Part shown: one piece after another, positions 59,078 through 59,472 of the stretch
How the letters are laid out: each line of letters opens with the position of its first letter
Numbering within the stretch: position 1 is the first letter of the stretch
Origin: an uncultured Elusimicrobiales bacterium
Lineage (GTDB): Bacteria > Elusimicrobiota > Elusimicrobia > Elusimicrobiales > Elusimicrobiaceae
Reading direction: 5' to 3'
NCBI GenBank assembly: GCA_944324685.1
Contig: CALUXG010000022.1
Span: 1-59,472, forward strand
Length of the DNA stretch: 59,472 nucleotides
Made by a program: the position numbers and the translations under genes
The notes under the pieces: generated by a model
What the model saw: the letters and a program-made list of their open reading frames with translations, nothing else
Databases searched by the model: none
Told to the model about the DNA's origin: nothing

Positions 59078-59472
59078 CTAGATAACTTTGGATAGTTTCA
59101 AATCTTTTATGCAGCGTTCCGTTTTAATTTGTTCGGCGCGGATAACGGCTGCAGTGTCCGCCACGGCGTTTTTCAGTTCGTCATTCAGCACAACATAGTG
59201 ATAATGCTTGATTTCCTTTAACTCTTTTTTGGCCGTTTTTAAGCGCAGTTCAATATTTTGCGTATGGTCTTTGCGCGCGGCAATGCGCTCTTTGAGCGTG
59301 TGCAAAGAAGGCGGTACAATAAAAATTTTAACGGCTTGCGGATATTTGGCCGACACGGTAGCCGCACCTTGTACATCTATAACCAGTATGGGGCAGCGGC
59401 CCCTTTTCAATACGGCGTCCACTGATTTTTTGGGTATGCCGTAATAATGGGCGTGTACCTTGGCCCATTCCA
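59078..59472 (-). CDS. gmk: Guanylate kinase, 5' end outside window
   Basis: About 131 C-terminal residues; the N-terminus with the P-loop lies beyond the window edge. Visible marks are EWAKVHAHYYGIPKKSVD and LVIDVQGA, the GMP-binding region. It phosphorylates GMP to GDP. rpoZ follows 10 nt after the stop. Confidence 0.95.
   Translation of the reverse strand, partial: EWAKVHAHYYGIPKKSVDAVLKRGRCPILVIDVQGAATVSAKYPQAVKIFIVPPSLHTLKERIAARKDHTQNIELRLKTAKKELKEIKHYHYVVLNDELKNAVADTAAVIRAEQIKTERCIKDLKLSKVI

Overview
The window is a gene-dense chromosomal segment from a Gram-negative bacterium. YidC has a periplasmic P1 domain, and there are LemA/HtpX-like membrane proteins, a signal-peptide repeat protein and several type IV pilin-like genes with near-identical N-termini. 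The housekeeping gene content plus the multiplied minimal pilins fits an Elusimicrobium-like member of Elusimicrobiota. That placement is an inference from gene content and was not checked by any search. No insertion sequence, prophage, CRISPR array, tRNA or rRNA is seen.

Layout. 1-1731: NifU-like protein and GGGtGRT protein. 1732-2379: a gene-poor stretch with two diverged copies of a structured two-hairpin element. 2380-6315: two pilin-like genes around a small membrane protein and typA. 6381-9820 (minus): rpsB, tsf, pyrH, frr, with a terminator after tsf and separate promoters for pyrH and frr. 10008-12230: secreted repeat protein and NAD synthetase. 12342-17135: yceD, rpmF, plsX, fabG, acpP, rnc and an ankyrin protein. 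17426-25655: LTA-synthase-like enzyme, LemA, two M48 peptidases, a divergent LemA-like gene, a sodium:solute symporter and an RDD protein. 25656-26349: no credible protein, but a strong minus-strand promoter and terminator delimit a candidate ncRNA of about 390 nt. 26350-31531: glyS, glyQ, a HAD phosphatase, a third pilin with an ATA start codon, and recO. 31790-40489: rpmH, rnpA, yidD, yidC, khpB, a secreted hydrolase, mnmE, mnmG, rsmG, without dnaA. 40493-49390: an MA-type peptidase, then a reduced division and cell wall cluster (rsmH, ftsL, ftsI, murF, mraY, ftsW, murG; no murE, murD or murC). 49391-52272: a gene-poor gap, then an ArsR/SmtB repressor and heavy-metal ATPase under a textbook promoter and operator. 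52340-59472 (minus): gmk (5' end outside the window), rpoZ, udg, priA, a DUF805 protein, tyrS, mltG.

Themes. An extended -10 motif close to TTTGCTAYAATA recurs upstream of about nine genes. Six genes have the -10 hexamer 6-8 nt before the start codon, which predicts leaderless mRNAs. Two core enzymes, PriA and NadE, keep their fold but have lost active-site residues. The three pilin genes share an upstream cassette with an invariant 12-T tract. The strongest candidates for undescribed biology are the minus-strand ncRNA at 25756-26145, the covarying two-hairpin repeat at 1757-2132, and the pilin cassette with its possibly silent third copy.
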